Below, piece after piece: positions 1 to 6,920 of a stretch of 25,438 bases of DNA (the stretch's first letter is position 1; each line of letters starts with the position of its first letter). Origin of the DNA: Caldisericota bacterium (GTDB lineage Bacteria; Caldisericota; Caldisericia; B22-G15). The translations under genes and the position numbers were made by a program. The DNA lies in contig QMOO01000003.1 of assembly GCA_003648245.1 (NCBI GenBank), positions 1 to 25,438 of the forward strand. Direction: 5' to 3'. Below the pieces are notes generated by a model. The model had not been told where the DNA came from, made no database searches, and was given only the letters and a program-made list of their open reading frames with translations.

Positions 1-6
1 ATTAAC

Positions 7-789
7 TCAAGGGGTAGTTCTCTCATCTTTTAATTTCTCCATTATCTTTCTTACAAAGATTAAGTCCTCTTTCTTGTCCACATCAATAGCAATTTCAGGA
101 AAAGGTATTGGAACAGCTCTTCCCCTAAGCTCTGTAATATCACACACAACAACCTCACAATCTTTCAATGTTGCAAGATGAAATAGAGCTTTAATCATAA
201 AAGATATTGGAAACAGAGATGCCATTTTGATAGGAGATTTCCTTGCCTTAAGGAGTTTATACCCAAAATTTATGGCAGAGGGATAGAGTTCTCTTCTTAT
301 GGGAAGAATATTTCCAATCTTGTAATACCCCCCTTTGAGTTTCCAGTAAGTTCTCTTTGTCCCTGGGAATTTCTTCTCCACATCTCTCTTTCTATTAACG
401 AGAACATATAGATAGCACCCTTTTTCAAAATTCTCACAAAACTCAAAAGTTTTTGTGTATACCTGGGAAGTAATCAATGGGACATCTATAGGCACAAAGA
501 CAGAATACTCATACTTTGCAATCTTATAAACATTTTCAATATTTTTCATAAAACTTCCACTGTCTTCCAAAAATACATCCACCCTTTTTCTAATATCCTC
601 AGGGAAAATATCAGATTTCCCAATAAGTATAATCCTCTTTATCTGGGGCGTATCCTTTAATGCATCTATTATCCAATCAATCATCCTTTTTCCAGCAATA
701 TCAAGGAGTGCCTTGTGAGGCACTCCTTCCTCTTTAACCCAATCTTCAAGTTTATCCTGTCCACCAAGAACAACTGCCTCTATCTCCAT
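7..789 (-). CDS. MobA-like nucleotidyltransferase family protein
   Basis: 260 residues with an N-terminal Rossmann-like nucleotidyltransferase fold: AVVLGG at residues 5-10, a KALL segment near residue 26, and a PIDVPL metal/nucleotide site near residue 100. This is the pattern of NTP_transf_3/MobA-like proteins, which move a nucleotide from an NTP onto a small acceptor. The glycine-rich loop is degenerate (GGQDKLEDW rather than GxGTRM), so it is not a typical GlmU or MobA. A C-terminal extension has several hydrophobic stretches and ends in the usual IAIDVDKKEDL-type tail. It starts 4 bases after the glmS stop, with GTGGAG upstream inside the glmS end, so it is translated as the last visible gene of the glm operon. 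Context suggests a link to amino-sugar or envelope precursors, but the acceptor is unknown. Confidence 0.75.
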   Translation of the reverse strand: MEIEAVVLGGQDKLEDWVKEEGVPHKALLDIAGKRMIDWIIDALKDTPQIKRIILIGKSDIFPEDIRKRVDVFLEDSGSFMKNIENVYKIAKYEYSVFVPIDVPLITSQVYTKTFEFCENFEKGCYLYVLVNRKRDVEKKFPGTKRTYWKLKGGYYKIGNILPIRRELYPSAINFGYKLLKARKSPIKMASLFPISFMIKALFHLATLKDCEVVVCDITELRGRAVPIPFPEIAIDVDKKEDLIFVRKIMEKLKDERTTP

Positions 790-793
790 CTTT

Positions 794-2617
794 CTACTCC
801 ACAGTTACCGATTTAGCAAGATTTCTTGGTTTATCCACATCTAATCCTCTCATATCTGCGGTGTAATAGGCAATAAGTTGTAGTGGTATAACTGAAAGAA
901 TGGGCGTAAGGTATCTGTGAACTCTGGGAATAGTAATTGTCTCATCTGAAATCTCTCTTATCTCGTCAAAGTCTTCTCTGGAAATAGAAAACACTTTCCC
1001 TTCTCTTGCTTTAACTTCCTTTATATTTGATACCATCTTTTCTACTATTCTTTCGTCTGTTGTTATGGCGAAAGTTGGAACACTTTTTTCAATGAGAGCA
1101 AGGGGACCATGTTTTAATTCTCCTGCTGGATACCCCTCTGCATGAATATATGAGATTTCTTTTAACTTTAGCGCTCCCTCAAGAGCAGTAGGATAATCAA
1201 GAAGTCGACCTATGTAAAATACACTTCTTAAATTTACCAACTTCTCTGCTATCTTTTTTGCCTCATCATCTCTTTCAAGAATATCTTCAGCAAGATTCCC
1301 TATTTTTAAGATATCCTTCAGAAGTGTTTCCTCAAAATCAGGATTTATAGCTCCATGAAGTTTACCTATATATATTGAGAGAAGTAAAAGCACAAGGATT
1401 TGAGCAACGTACGCCTTTGTTGAAGCAACAGCTATTTCTGGTCCAGCATATATATAGAGAACTTCATCAGACTCCCTTGCCACAGTGCTACCAACAACAT
1501 TTACAATTCCAAGAGTTTTTGCTCCTTTTTTCTTACCAAGCCTCAAGGATGCAACTGTATCAGCAGTTTCTCCAGACTGAGATACAAGAATCAACAGAGA
1601 ATCCTTACCAACATTTGGGTTTTCATACCTGAATTCAGAAGCGACCTCACATCTAACAGGAATGTGAAGAATATCCTCAAGAAAATACTTTCCTATCATT
1701 CCTGCATGATAAGCAGTTCCGCAGGCAACAAGAAAGATGTTTTTAATATTGTTAAAGAAGTGGGGATCGCTTATTTCTGGAAGAAAGACTCTTCCATTTC
1801 TAATTCTCCCTCTTATTGCTTCTTTTAAGACCTCTCCTTCCTCCATTATTTCTTTAAGCATAAAGTGTTTATAACCCTTTTTCTCTGACTGTTCGAGACT
1901 CCATGAAACTTCAAGTATATCTTTGGTAAGTTTTTCTCCATTAATATTAAATATATCTATTTCTTCTTTTTTAATGACTGCCACCTCTCCGTCTTCCATA
2001 ATTATGACCTTCTTTGTGTATGGAAGCAGAGCGGGAATATCAGAACCAAGAAAATTTCCATCCTCACCTATACCTATTATAAGTGGAGAATCCTTCCTCA
2101 CAGCAATTATTTTGTCTGGCTCTTTTTTTGAAAATATAGCAAGAGCAAAAGAACCTTTAAGTCTTCTTGCGGCTTCCATAACCGAAGACAGTAAATCTCC
2201 GTTATAGCATTCCTCTATGAGGTGGGGAACAACCTCAGTATCTGTTTCAGAAGTAAACTTGTGCCCCTTTTCCATGAGCTCCTTTTTTATCTCGTCAAAA
2301 TTTTCTATTATTCCATTATGTACAACAACAATTTCTCCACTACAATCAGTATGAGGATGTGCATTATAGTCTGATGGAATTCCATGTGTTGCCCATCTTG
2401 TATGTCCTACACCAAGATAAAAATTCTTAACCGTGTATGTTCCATCAATTTTTTTCTCAAGATCTTTTATCCTTCCTTTAGTTCTCTTTATATAGATATC
2501 TTCACCAAGAAGGGCTACTCCTGCGGAATCATATCCTCTGTATTCAAGTCTTTTTAAACTATCAAGAATTATGGGAAGAGTTTCTCTATCTCCAATATAA
2601 CCCACTATACCACACAT
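794..2617 (-). CDS. glmS: Glutamine--fructose-6-phosphate aminotransferase (isomerizing)
   Basis: Makes glucosamine-6-phosphate from fructose-6-phosphate and glutamine, the first step to UDP-GlcNAc and peptidoglycan. The start is set at 2617 because the protein must begin MCGIVGYIGD, where Cys2 becomes the N-terminal nucleophile. An in-frame start 13 codons upstream lies inside the ribozyme and would bury that cysteine. AGGAGG at 2630-2625 with a 7-base gap fits this start. The 607 residues match the family. Visible parts: glutaminase domain (VGHTRWATHG, HNGIIENFDEI, SETDTEVVPH), first SIS domain (VACGTAYHAG, LVSQSGETADT), second SIS domain (EGYPAGELKHGPLALI) and the normal tail DKPRNLAKSVTVE. 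The 5' region is a glmS ribozyme, so expression should fall when GlcN6P is high. Confidence 0.98.
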   Translation of the reverse strand: MCGIVGYIGDRETLPIILDSLKRLEYRGYDSAGVALLGEDIYIKRTKGRIKDLEKKIDGTYTVKNFYLGVGHTRWATHGIPSDYNAHPHTDCSGEIVVVHNGIIENFDEIKKELMEKGHKFTSETDTEVVPHLIEECYNGDLLSSVMEAARRLKGSFALAIFSKKEPDKIIAVRKDSPLIIGIGEDGNFLGSDIPALLPYTKKVIIMEDGEVAVIKKEEIDIFNINGEKLTKDILEVSWSLEQSEKKGYKHFMLKEIMEEGEVLKEAIRGRIRNGRVFLPEISDPHFFNNIKNIFLVACGTAYHAGMIGKYFLEDILHIPVRCEVASEFRYENPNVGKDSLLILVSQSGETADTVASLRLGKKKGAKTLGIVNVVGSTVARESDEVLYIYAGPEIAVASTKAYVAQILVLLLLSIYIGKLHGAINPDFEETLLKDILKIGNLAEDILERDDEAKKIAEKLVNLRSVFYIGRLLDYPTALEGALKLKEISYIHAEGYPAGELKHGPLALIEKSVPTFAITTDERIVEKMVSNIKEVKAREGKVFSISREDFDEIREISDETITIPRVHRYLTPILSVIPLQLIAYYTADMRGLDVDKPRNLAKSVTVE

Positions 2618-2624
2618 AAACTTT

Positions 2625-2630
2625 CCTCCT
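2625..2630 (-). promoter_or_regulatory. Shine-Dalgarno of glmS abutting the ribozyme
   Basis: AGGAGG, 7 bases before the glmS ATG at 2617. It follows directly, with no spacer, the strand (2636-2631) that pairs in the P3.1 pseudoknot of the ribozyme. It fixes the glmS start at MCGIV. Confidence 0.85.
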
Positions 2631-2791
2631 CGTGCCTGACCTTCCCTTTGTCCCACAGGTTACCCCGTGGTTTTAAGGAAGACCTTTAGGGAGGGCACAC
2701 TCCCTGGGGGCATCCGCCGAATAGCTCGATTTTCACCCCTTAAAGGGGTAACCCCCTTCCTCGTCACCCAGATTCATCTGGGCCAGGCGCT
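2631..2791 (-). ncRNA. glmS ribozyme (GlcN6P-activated self-cleaving RNA)
   Basis: The RNA begins A|GCGCC, with cleavage between 2791 and 2790. Numbering from G1 at 2790, the known core strings are present in order: UGACGAGG (25-32), AUCGAG (60-65) and UUCGGCGGAUGCC (70-82). Helices I can pair by eye: P1 CCCAGA/UCUGGG (9-14/19-24, UGAA loop); P2 GGGGG/CCCCC (35-39/81-85); a hairpin inside P2, ACCCC/GGGGU (42-46/52-56); P3 AGGGAG/CUCCCU (86-91/98-103); P3.1 pseudoknot of the P3 loop UGUGCC (92-97) with GGCACG (155-160); P4 CUUCCUU/AGGGAAG, 7 pairs; and P4a CCACGGG/CCUGUGG closed by a GUAA loop, flanked by the family's UAAAACCAC. It lies just 5' of glmS, as in Firmicutes. Unusually, its first 58 bases are the 3' end of the glmM reading frame. 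Confidence 0.96.
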
Positions 2792-4070
2792 TCTTTAGAG
2801 ACTCCTCAAGCAAACTTGCGATAGTCTCTGTTTCCTCTTCTTTTTCTCCTTCTACCATGATTCTAATTAAATTCTCTGTACCAGATGGTCTAACAAGAAT
2901 TCTTCCTCTTCCATTTAATTTCTTATTCCATAGCATCACCTCCTTTAAAAATTCCTCATCCTTCATAACTAACTCTTTATTCTCCACCTCTACATTTCTT
3001 AGTACCTGTGGAAATCTAATAAACTCTTCTGTAAGTAAAGATAGGGGTTTATTCTCCCTTAACATCACTGATAAGATCAAAAGAGATGTTATTATTCCAT
3101 CTCCAGTTTTACTCTGTGGAAGATATATTATATGCCCAGACTGTTCTCCTCCAAGAGGGGAATTTGTCTCAAGCATTTTATATAAAACATTTCTGTCACC
3201 CACAGGAACCTCATAGAAAGATATATTGTATTTTTTGAGAAGAGCTCTCAAACCGTAATTACTCATAACAGTAATTACTATACTCTTAAGATTAAGATAC
3301 CTCGAAAGAATAAACATCGTCTCGTCCCCATCAACAATCTTCCCTTCCTCATCAATGGTTATAACTCTGTCACCATCACCATCAAAAGCAAAACCAACAT
3401 CAGCGCCTATTTCCAATAATTTCTCTGATAAAAATTTGGGATTTGTTGAGCCACAATTAACATTTATTCTTTCTCCATCTGGCTCTCCGTTGAATAGATA
3501 GACTTCCGCCTTAAGTTTATTGAATATTTCACCTACTACAGTAGCTGTTGCACCAAATGCTGCGTCAATTACAATCTTAATACCCGAGAGGTTTAACCTG
3601 TTCATGGAAAGAATTTCATTAATATAAATTTCTTTTGCTTTAGTGAAATCAAAGAGTCTTCCACCTTTTCCAACAGGAAGTGGTTTTTCCTCCTCCATTA
3701 ATCTTTCAATTTCTTCCTCTTCGGATTCTTTAAGTTTAACCCCATCTTTTGAAAAGAATTTTATTCCATTATACTCAATGGGATTATGGGAAGCAGAAAT
3801 CATTGCTCCCCCGCTTTTTCCATTGGTAGAGAGAATAAGAGATACTGCTGGAGTTGGAAGTACTCCCATTCTATAAACATTAACCCCAGTAGATAAAATT
3901 CCAGATACAAGAGCTGTCTCAAGCATATCTGATGAAAGTCTTGGATCCTTTGCAATAATTACATCACCACCAAAGAATAGACCAGCAGCTCTCCCAACTT
4001 TTAGAGCAAGTTCGGAGGTTAAGTCCTTATTTGCTATACCCCTTATTCCATCGGTTCCAAAGTGTTTCAT
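2733..4070 (-). CDS. glmM: Phosphoglucosamine mutase
   Basis: Converts glucosamine-6-phosphate to glucosamine-1-phosphate. Starts MKHFGTDGIRG, the standard N-terminus. It carries the phosphoserine loop SASHNP (Ser94), the metal site DGDGD (230-234), the sugar-binding GGEQSG (307-312) and the phosphate-binding RPSGTE (394-399). The ATG overlaps the TGA of the preceding osmC-like gene (ATGA), so the two are coupled. The total is 445 residues, but measured from RPSGTE the protein runs about 16 residues past where E. coli GlmM ends. This tail, residues 428-445 (RLAQMNLGDEEGGYPFKG), is encoded by the 5' half of the glmS ribozyme. The ribozyme cleavage point falls between bases 2 and 3 of the Lys427 codon, upstream of the stop. 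The tail is probably a by-product of the RNA rather than a selected protein segment. Confidence 0.97.
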   Translation of the reverse strand: MKHFGTDGIRGIANKDLTSELALKVGRAAGLFFGGDVIIAKDPRLSSDMLETALVSGILSTGVNVYRMGVLPTPAVSLILSTNGKSGGAMISASHNPIEYNGIKFFSKDGVKLKESEEEEIERLMEEEKPLPVGKGGRLFDFTKAKEIYINEILSMNRLNLSGIKIVIDAAFGATATVVGEIFNKLKAEVYLFNGEPDGERINVNCGSTNPKFLSEKLLEIGADVGFAFDGDGDRVITIDEEGKIVDGDETMFILSRYLNLKSIVITVMSNYGLRALLKKYNISFYEVPVGDRNVLYKMLETNSPLGGEQSGHIIYLPQSKTGDGIITSLLILSVMLRENKPLSLLTEEFIRFPQVLRNVEVENKELVMKDEEFLKEVMLWNKKLNGRGRILVRPSGTENLIRIMVEGEKEEETETIASLLEESLKKRLAQMNLGDEEGGYPFKG

Positions 4071-4486
4071 GATTTAATTTCGTAGGAGTAGGTGACAGTA
4101 GCTCCACTTCTCTTAAATGTTGCTGAGGCAGAACAATATACATCTTGTGAAAGGTCAATAGCTCTCTTTATATTTTTCTCTGAGAGATTTTCTCCTTTAA
4201 ATAAATACTTTATGTGTATACTTTTATAGACCTTAGGATGACTTTCCTCTCTCTCTGTATCAATTTCAACCTTAAATTCTTGAACCTTCTCTCTCATTCT
4301 TCTCAAAATAAAAATTACATCCATTGCAGTGCATCCTGCCAAACCAACAATGAGTAATTCCATCGGTCTTGGACCTTTATCTCCTCCACCTTTATCTGGT
4401 GTTGAATCCACAAGAACTTTATGCCCTGATGGTGTTGTTCCAACAAACTCCATTCCACCATTCCAGGTTAACTCAAAATGCTGCAT
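4067..4486 (-). CDS. OsmC/YhfA-family protein
   Basis: 139 residues matching the OsmC-like fold. The two family cysteines are visible: Cys52 in LAGCTAMDV at the start of the long central helix, and Cys118 in VYCSASATF. OsmC/Ohr proteins reduce organic hydroperoxides through two cysteines; the YhfA-like branch, which this resembles by its GxTPSGHKVLVD start, has no agreed substrate. It is the first gene of the glm operon, with its own promoter 36 bases upstream and a GGAGAGGAG ribosome site. Its stop overlaps the glmM start. A role in amino-sugar synthesis is not implied by the family; co-transcription may simply link redox state and cell-wall growth. Confidence 0.9.
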   Translation of the reverse strand: MQHFELTWNGGMEFVGTTPSGHKVLVDSTPDKGGGDKGPRPMELLIVGLAGCTAMDVIFILRRMREKVQEFKVEIDTEREESHPKVYKSIHIKYLFKGENLSEKNIKRAIDLSQDVYCSASATFKRSGATVTYSYEIKS

Positions 4487-4521
4487 AAACTCCTCTCCTT
4501 TCTTTTCAGGTTACCTAATAA

Positions 4522-4551
4522 ATTATAACATACAGATTAATCACTTGTCAG
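4522..4551 (-). promoter_or_regulatory. Promoter of the osmC-glmM-glmS operon
   Basis: Reading on the minus strand: -35 CTGACA (4551-4546), an 18-base spacer ending in TGT, and -10 TATAAT (4527-4522), so an extended -10 is present. The predicted start is near 4515, giving a leader of about 28 bases that holds the GGAGAGGAG site of the osmC-like gene. The -35 lies inside the end of the permease gene. No equally good promoter was seen between glmM and glmS, which supports a single transcript through the ribozyme. Confidence 0.75.
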
Positions 4552-5322
4552 ACGCTTAAACACATAGTATGATAGAAAGGCTACAATTAAATCAAAAATT
4601 AGTATGATGATAACACCTGGTAGGATCGATGAAAATTCCCAGCCCTTTATAGTAAGTGTCCTTATAGGATTCACAGCATAGGAAAGTGGATTAATCTTTG
4701 CAATAACTGATAACCAGTCCGGCATGGCTTTGGACGGGAATAAAGCTGTGCTTGAGAACATTAATGGGAGAGTCATAAAATTTATAATAGCCATAAGTGT
4801 CTCAATGGTTTTAATGGTTGAAGAAAGAATTAGAGATATTCCAGAGAAGATGAATGAGAAAAGCATGGAAATTAAAATTATCACAAGTACACCAAGAAAT
4901 CCAGAAGCAAATCTAACACCAAGAATATACGCGAAAAGCAATATTATTGCAGACTGGAGTGCCCCCTGAATTGAAGCTGAAAGTGTCTTCCCAAAAGGAA
5001 TGGATGCTCTCTTTATCGGAGCAGCAAGGAGTTTGTCCAGATATCCTATTCTTCTATCCCAGATTATACTTGTTCCTGCAAAGATACCACTGAATAGAGA
5101 TGTCATTATTACAATTCCTGGGGTCATAAAGGAAAGGTAATTACCTGTGCCAAAAAGTTTAGAAGCAAAGGGGTTATTGGTTATCTTGCTCATGGTGTTT
5201 CCCATCAATGCAAGCCAGATAACAGGTTGTATCATTGTTACAATTATTCTTGGTTTCTGTCTAAAATATTTTATAAGTTCCCTTTTGCATATTGTAAATG
5301 TATCCAAAACTAATCCCATCAT
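4537..5322 (-). CDS. ABC-2 type transporter permease
   Basis: 261 residues with an N-terminal cytoplasmic segment (FTICKRELIKYFRQKPR) followed by about six hydrophobic segments, the layout of ABC2_membrane exporters of the DrrB/YadH type. The central motif around DRRIGYLDKLLAAPI is the cytoplasmic coupling region typical of this family, and the last part (INPLSYAVNPIRT) is also characteristic. It forms the transmembrane half of an exporter with the ATPase encoded just upstream, with which it shares an ATGA overlap. The ribosome site GAGGAGG precedes two consecutive ATG codons. The substrate cannot be read from sequence; drugs, lipids or polysaccharides are handled by relatives. Confidence 0.93.
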   Translation of the reverse strand: MMGLVLDTFTICKRELIKYFRQKPRIIVTMIQPVIWLALMGNTMSKITNNPFASKLFGTGNYLSFMTPGIVIMTSLFSGIFAGTSIIWDRRIGYLDKLLAAPIKRASIPFGKTLSASIQGALQSAIILLFAYILGVRFASGFLGVLVIILISMLFSFIFSGISLILSSTIKTIETLMAIINFMTLPLMFSSTALFPSKAMPDWLSVIAKINPLSYAVNPIRTLTIKGWEFSSILPGVIIILIFDLIVAFLSYYVFKRLTSD

Positions 5323-6332
5323 CTTCTTGTCCTCCTCATCATTATTCTTCTTCTTACATGATCCTCCTTAGTTGCCTCCTCATCTCTTATTCTTCTACCT
5401 GTAAAATGTAGGTAAACATCGTCAAGGGTTGGCCTCTTAAGCCTTATGGATGTAATCTCAACACCCTTCTCCTTTGAAATTTCAAATATCTTTGGAATCA
5501 GCCTATCCCCATTCTGAGAAACTATAATCTGAAAAATTCCTCTCGGCAGTTTTCTAACATCTTTAACCGTTGGAAGTTCCTTTACAGCAGTCAAAAACTC
5601 TTCTATTGCATTTGTATAATTTAGAGTAAAGGTAATTATGTCCCCTCCTATCAATTCTTTTAATTTTCCTGGTTTATCAAGAGCCTTTATCTCCCCATGA
5701 TCAATTATAGCCACCCTATCACACAACTCATCCGCCTCCTCCATATAATGGGTGGTCAAAAATATCGTCATCTTGTGATTATCTCTAAGTTTAACTATAT
5801 AATCCCAAATAGTCACCCTTGTTTGGACATCAAGGCCAAGGGTTGGTTCGTCAAGAAAAAGAATCTTTGGTCTGTGTATTAATGCACAGGCAATATCCAG
5901 CCTCTTTCTCATACCTCCTGAGTAAAAAGAGACAAGATCCTTTCTCCTCTCGTACAAACCAAACATTTTAAGGAGTTCCATACCTCTCTCAAGGTATTCC
6001 TTTTCTGGTATATGGTATAGAGAAGCTTGAATCCTTAAATTCTCCTCCCCCGTAAGATTATCATCAACTCCTGTTTCCTGAGATGCATATCCAATAAGTC
6101 TTCTAACCTCAAAAGGATTTTCTTTAACATTTATACCATTCACAAAAACCTCTCCCTCTGTTGGTTTCAGTAAACCTATTATGGTTTTTATGGTGGTAGT
6201 TTTTCCTGCTCCATTGGGACCAAGGAATCCAAATATCTCACCTTCATTTATGGAAAAGGTGATTCCTTTTACTGCTTCAGTTCCATTTTTATAGGTCTTT
6301 TTTAAAGATGCAACCTTGATTATTTCCTTCAT
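5319..6332 (-). CDS. ABC transporter ATP-binding protein (DrrA-like)
   Basis: 337 residues. Walker A GPNGAGKTT near residue 39, signature YSGGMRKRLDIA, Walker B ILFLDEPTLGLD and the switch histidine in LTTHYMEEAD are all intact. The C-terminal third (from about residue 235) is the DUF4162-like domain of daunorubicin-resistance type ATPases, followed by a very basic end (RRRIMMRRTRR). It powers export through the adjacent permease. Both ends overlap neighbours by ATGA: the regulator upstream and the permease downstream. It has a strong GAGGAGG ribosome site. Three translationally coupled genes (TetR, ATPase, permease) form a self-regulated efflux cassette. Confidence 0.95.
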   Translation of the reverse strand: MKEIIKVASLKKTYKNGTEAVKGITFSINEGEIFGFLGPNGAGKTTTIKTIIGLLKPTEGEVFVNGINVKENPFEVRRLIGYASQETGVDDNLTGEENLRIQASLYHIPEKEYLERGMELLKMFGLYERRKDLVSFYSGGMRKRLDIACALIHRPKILFLDEPTLGLDVQTRVTIWDYIVKLRDNHKMTIFLTTHYMEEADELCDRVAIIDHGEIKALDKPGKLKELIGGDIITFTLNYTNAIEEFLTAVKELPTVKDVRKLPRGIFQIIVSQNGDRLIPKIFEISKEKGVEITSIRLKRPTLDDVYLHFTGRRIRDEEATKEDHVRRRIMMRRTRR

Positions 6333-6844
6333 ACTTCCTCCTCTATTAATTTCTTAAAAAATTTATAAAACTTCTCATCTGTTGAGGGATCCTTCCTCGC
6401 CTGTAGAACTATAATTTCCCCTATAAACTGGGAGAGATAATCATCCTTAATATTAAAAATGGATTTTACAATCCTTCTTAAAATATCTCGCCTTTTTAAT
6501 AATCTGAAAGGTCTATCTCCCTTTTCTATAAGGCCAATCATGATTTCCTTAAAGGACTTCTCATGTAGAGTTAAAAAGTCTCTAAGGGCACTAAGGATAA
6601 TTTTCACCTTCTCCTCATCGCTTCTACAACCACTAACTCTTATCTCAAGATCTTTTAAGAACTTATCAAGATTCTCCTTCATTATCATAAGAGAGAGATT
6701 TTCTTTAGAGCCAAATAGATTGTATAAGGTACCTATAGAGATTCCTGATAGTTGTGCAATCTCCCGCATATTCATGCCACTGTAGCCTTTTTTTAAAAAA
6801 ACCTCTTTAGCAATTTGAAATATCTCTTCTCTTTTCATGAACAT
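6329..6844 (-). CDS. TetR-family transcriptional regulator
   Basis: 171 residues. The N-terminal helix-turn-helix is clear (MREIAQLSGISIGTLYNLFG, about residues 26-45, then SKENL). The C-terminal ligand-binding half is not recognisable by itself. It probably represses the exporter operon it heads until an exported compound binds. Two possible starts exist, ATG at 6844 and ATG at 6838. Neither has a Shine-Dalgarno, and TATAAT ends only 5 bases before 6844, so the mRNA is probably leaderless. A palindrome covers both starts and the edge of the -10 and is a good candidate for the protein's own operator. Confidence 0.92.
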   Translation of the reverse strand: MFMKREEIFQIAKEVFLKKGYSGMNMREIAQLSGISIGTLYNLFGSKENLSLMIMKENLDKFLKDLEIRVSGCRSDEEKVKIILSALRDFLTLHEKSFKEIMIGLIEKGDRPFRLLKRRDILRRIVKSIFNIKDDYLSQFIGEIIVLQARKDPSTDEKFYKFFKKLIEEEV

Positions 6845-6851
6845 TGTTCAT
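6837..6851. promoter_or_regulatory. Candidate TetR operator (15-bp palindrome)
   Basis: ATGAAC-ATT-GTTCAT, a perfect inverted repeat with 6-base arms. It overlaps the last two bases of the -10, the likely transcription start and both candidate start codons of the TetR gene. A repressor bound here would block its own promoter. No second copy was noticed at the divergent lspA start. Confidence 0.55.
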
Positions 6852-6877
6852 TATATTATATAAAAGGATTTTGTCAA
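6850..6877 (-). promoter_or_regulatory. Promoter of the TetR-ABC exporter operon
   Basis: On the minus strand: -35 TTGACA (6877-6872), 16-base spacer, -10 TATAAT (6855-6850). A perfect consensus pair. The -10 ends 5 bases before the ATG at 6844, so transcription should start at or inside the start codon region. A second overlapping TATAAT lies 5 bases upstream, but its spacing to the -35 is too short. Confidence 0.8.
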
Positions 6878-6920
6878 GTTAATCATGAGCAAACTGCTGA
6901 TAACTTAAAAAAATTCTTAA

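Noticed and set aside
2618..2656. N-terminal extension of GlmS by 13 residues (MGQREGQARGGKF)
   Set aside because: It lies within the ribozyme and its ribosome site, and would hide the catalytic Cys that must follow the initiator Met.
2701..2760. G/C-rich hairpins between glmM and glmS as a terminator
   Set aside because: No T-run follows; the strings match the glmS ribozyme helices and core instead.
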